Source: CAZGAQ01 sp964523405 (GTDB lineage Bacteria > Planctomycetota > Phycisphaerae > UBA1845 > Fen-1342). Taken from it: a DNA stretch of 49,458 bases. Shown piece by piece: positions 49,077 to 49,458 of this stretch. The DNA lies in NCBI GenBank assembly GCA_964523405.1, contig CAZGAQ010000040.1:1-49458 (forward strand), read 5' to 3'. The translations under genes and the position numbers were made by a program. Each line of letters starts with the position of its first letter. The stretch's first letter is position 1. The notes beneath the pieces are model-generated. The model saw only the letters and a program-made list of their open reading frames with translations. It was not told the DNA's origin and did no database searches.

Positions 49077-49458
49077 TCAACCCAGCAGGTCGGCGGGGGC
49101 GGCCCCAGGCGATGTGGCCTGCCGGGCATAGGCGGCGTTCGCCACCTGACCGCCCGACATCCCTTCGAGCTCATTGCTGACCACCTGCTTGCGCGCCGAC
49201 AGCAGCGCGCCGTCCTCCTGGTCCGTCCGCAGGATCACGCGCAGCAGGCCGTTAATCTCGTGCAGGATGGCCGAGGCTTGCGTGCGCTGGTCCCCGGGCA
49301 GCGCCGCGTACATGGCATCCCAGTTGCGTCGGAAGGGCCCCAGCTCATCGTTCAGCTTCGCGAGCGACGTCACCAGGTCCTGCCGGTCGCGCAGAATGCC
49401 CAGCAGCATCTCGGGTCGATCGCCCGAGATGATGTTCCGCTGCTTGTGGCTCAGTTCG
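49077..49458 (-). CDS. FlgN-like flagellar chaperone, C-terminal part
   Basis: Partial gene: 127 codons are open from the window edge to the stop at 49077. All-helical sequence: ELSHKQRNIISGDRPEMLLG then ILRDRQDLVTSLAKLNDELG, matching the FlgN pattern of a Gln-rich first helix, a basic turn, and L..R..L...L spacing. FlgN binds the hook-associated proteins FlgK and FlgL before export. It lies 28 nt upstream of the kinase gene and may be the first or an early gene of the regulatory transcript. The N-terminus is outside the window. Confidence 0.7.
   Translation of the reverse strand, partial: ELSHKQRNIISGDRPEMLLGILRDRQDLVTSLAKLNDELGPFRRNWDAMYAALPGDQRTQASAILHEINGLLRVILRTDQEDGALLSARKQVVSNELEGMSGGQVANAAYARQATSPGAAPADLLG

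Overview
The window is GC-rich DNA with dense, mostly minus-strand gene clusters, and it looks like a member of the Planctomycetota. This is an inference from protein style, not from a marker gene. Supporting signs are a secreted PQQ-type propeller opening with the motif WPQFRGP, a short lipoprotein-like exported protein, Pro/Ala-rich secreted proteins and enlarged housekeeping enzymes (SecA about 1351 aa, CarB 1257 aa). There is a full set of proximal flagellar genes. No rRNA, tRNA or CRISPR array was seen.

Layout. 1-3172: two Pro-rich exported proteins, a hotdog thioesterase and a small lipoprotein-like protein. 3295-3942: a HAD phosphatase on the plus strand. 4053-8847: secA and efp. 9323-11882: an endonuclease/exonuclease/phosphatase-fold protein, a beta-phosphoglucomutase and a PaaI-like thioesterase. 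11875-13353: bacterioferritin, a NifX-like protein and a DUF134/zinc-ribbon regulator, with a promoter overlapped by a palindrome. 13460-14623: pilT. 14812-19775: carB then carA, the only long plus-strand operon. 19854-22460: rpe, a degenerate histidine phosphatase, accD and a LAB_N membrane protein, coupled by overlapping stop/start codons. 22471-22734: a transposase remnant with REP-like hairpins. 22807-25157: gap and pgk. 25451-26856: a cupin, a guanidinium-type SMR exporter and an unknown zinc-binding protein. 27017-27112: a probable small RNA with its own promoter and terminator.

27278-34941 is the most unusual region. It is a five-gene operon in which every junction overlaps by four bases. 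In transcription order it encodes a secreted double beta-propeller, a Tat-exported polyferredoxin, a NapH/NosR-like membrane polyferredoxin, a membrane-anchored fusion of NuoE, NuoF and ferredoxin domains, and a HoxU/NuoG-N-like iron-sulfur protein. No hydrogenase, nitrate reductase or nitrous-oxide reductase catalytic subunit accompanies it. The predicted topology suggests a chain linking cytoplasmic NAD(H) to the periplasm.

35095-49458 is a flagellar cluster read leftwards: a FlgN-like chaperone, a sensor kinase, an NtrC-type regulator, flgB, flgC, fliE, fliF, fliG, fliH, fliI, fliJ, a MotE-like protein, fliK, flgD and flgE. A sigma-54-type promoter sits just before flgB, directly downstream of the regulator carrying the GAFTGA motif. 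This suggests the two-component pair drives the structural genes.

Several unrelated palindromic elements of 50-100 bp lie between genes, and one belongs with a broken IS200-type transposase. Other points to check are two predicted membrane helices on SecA, a histidine phosphatase lacking its catalytic residues, and a kinase with an altered N-box.
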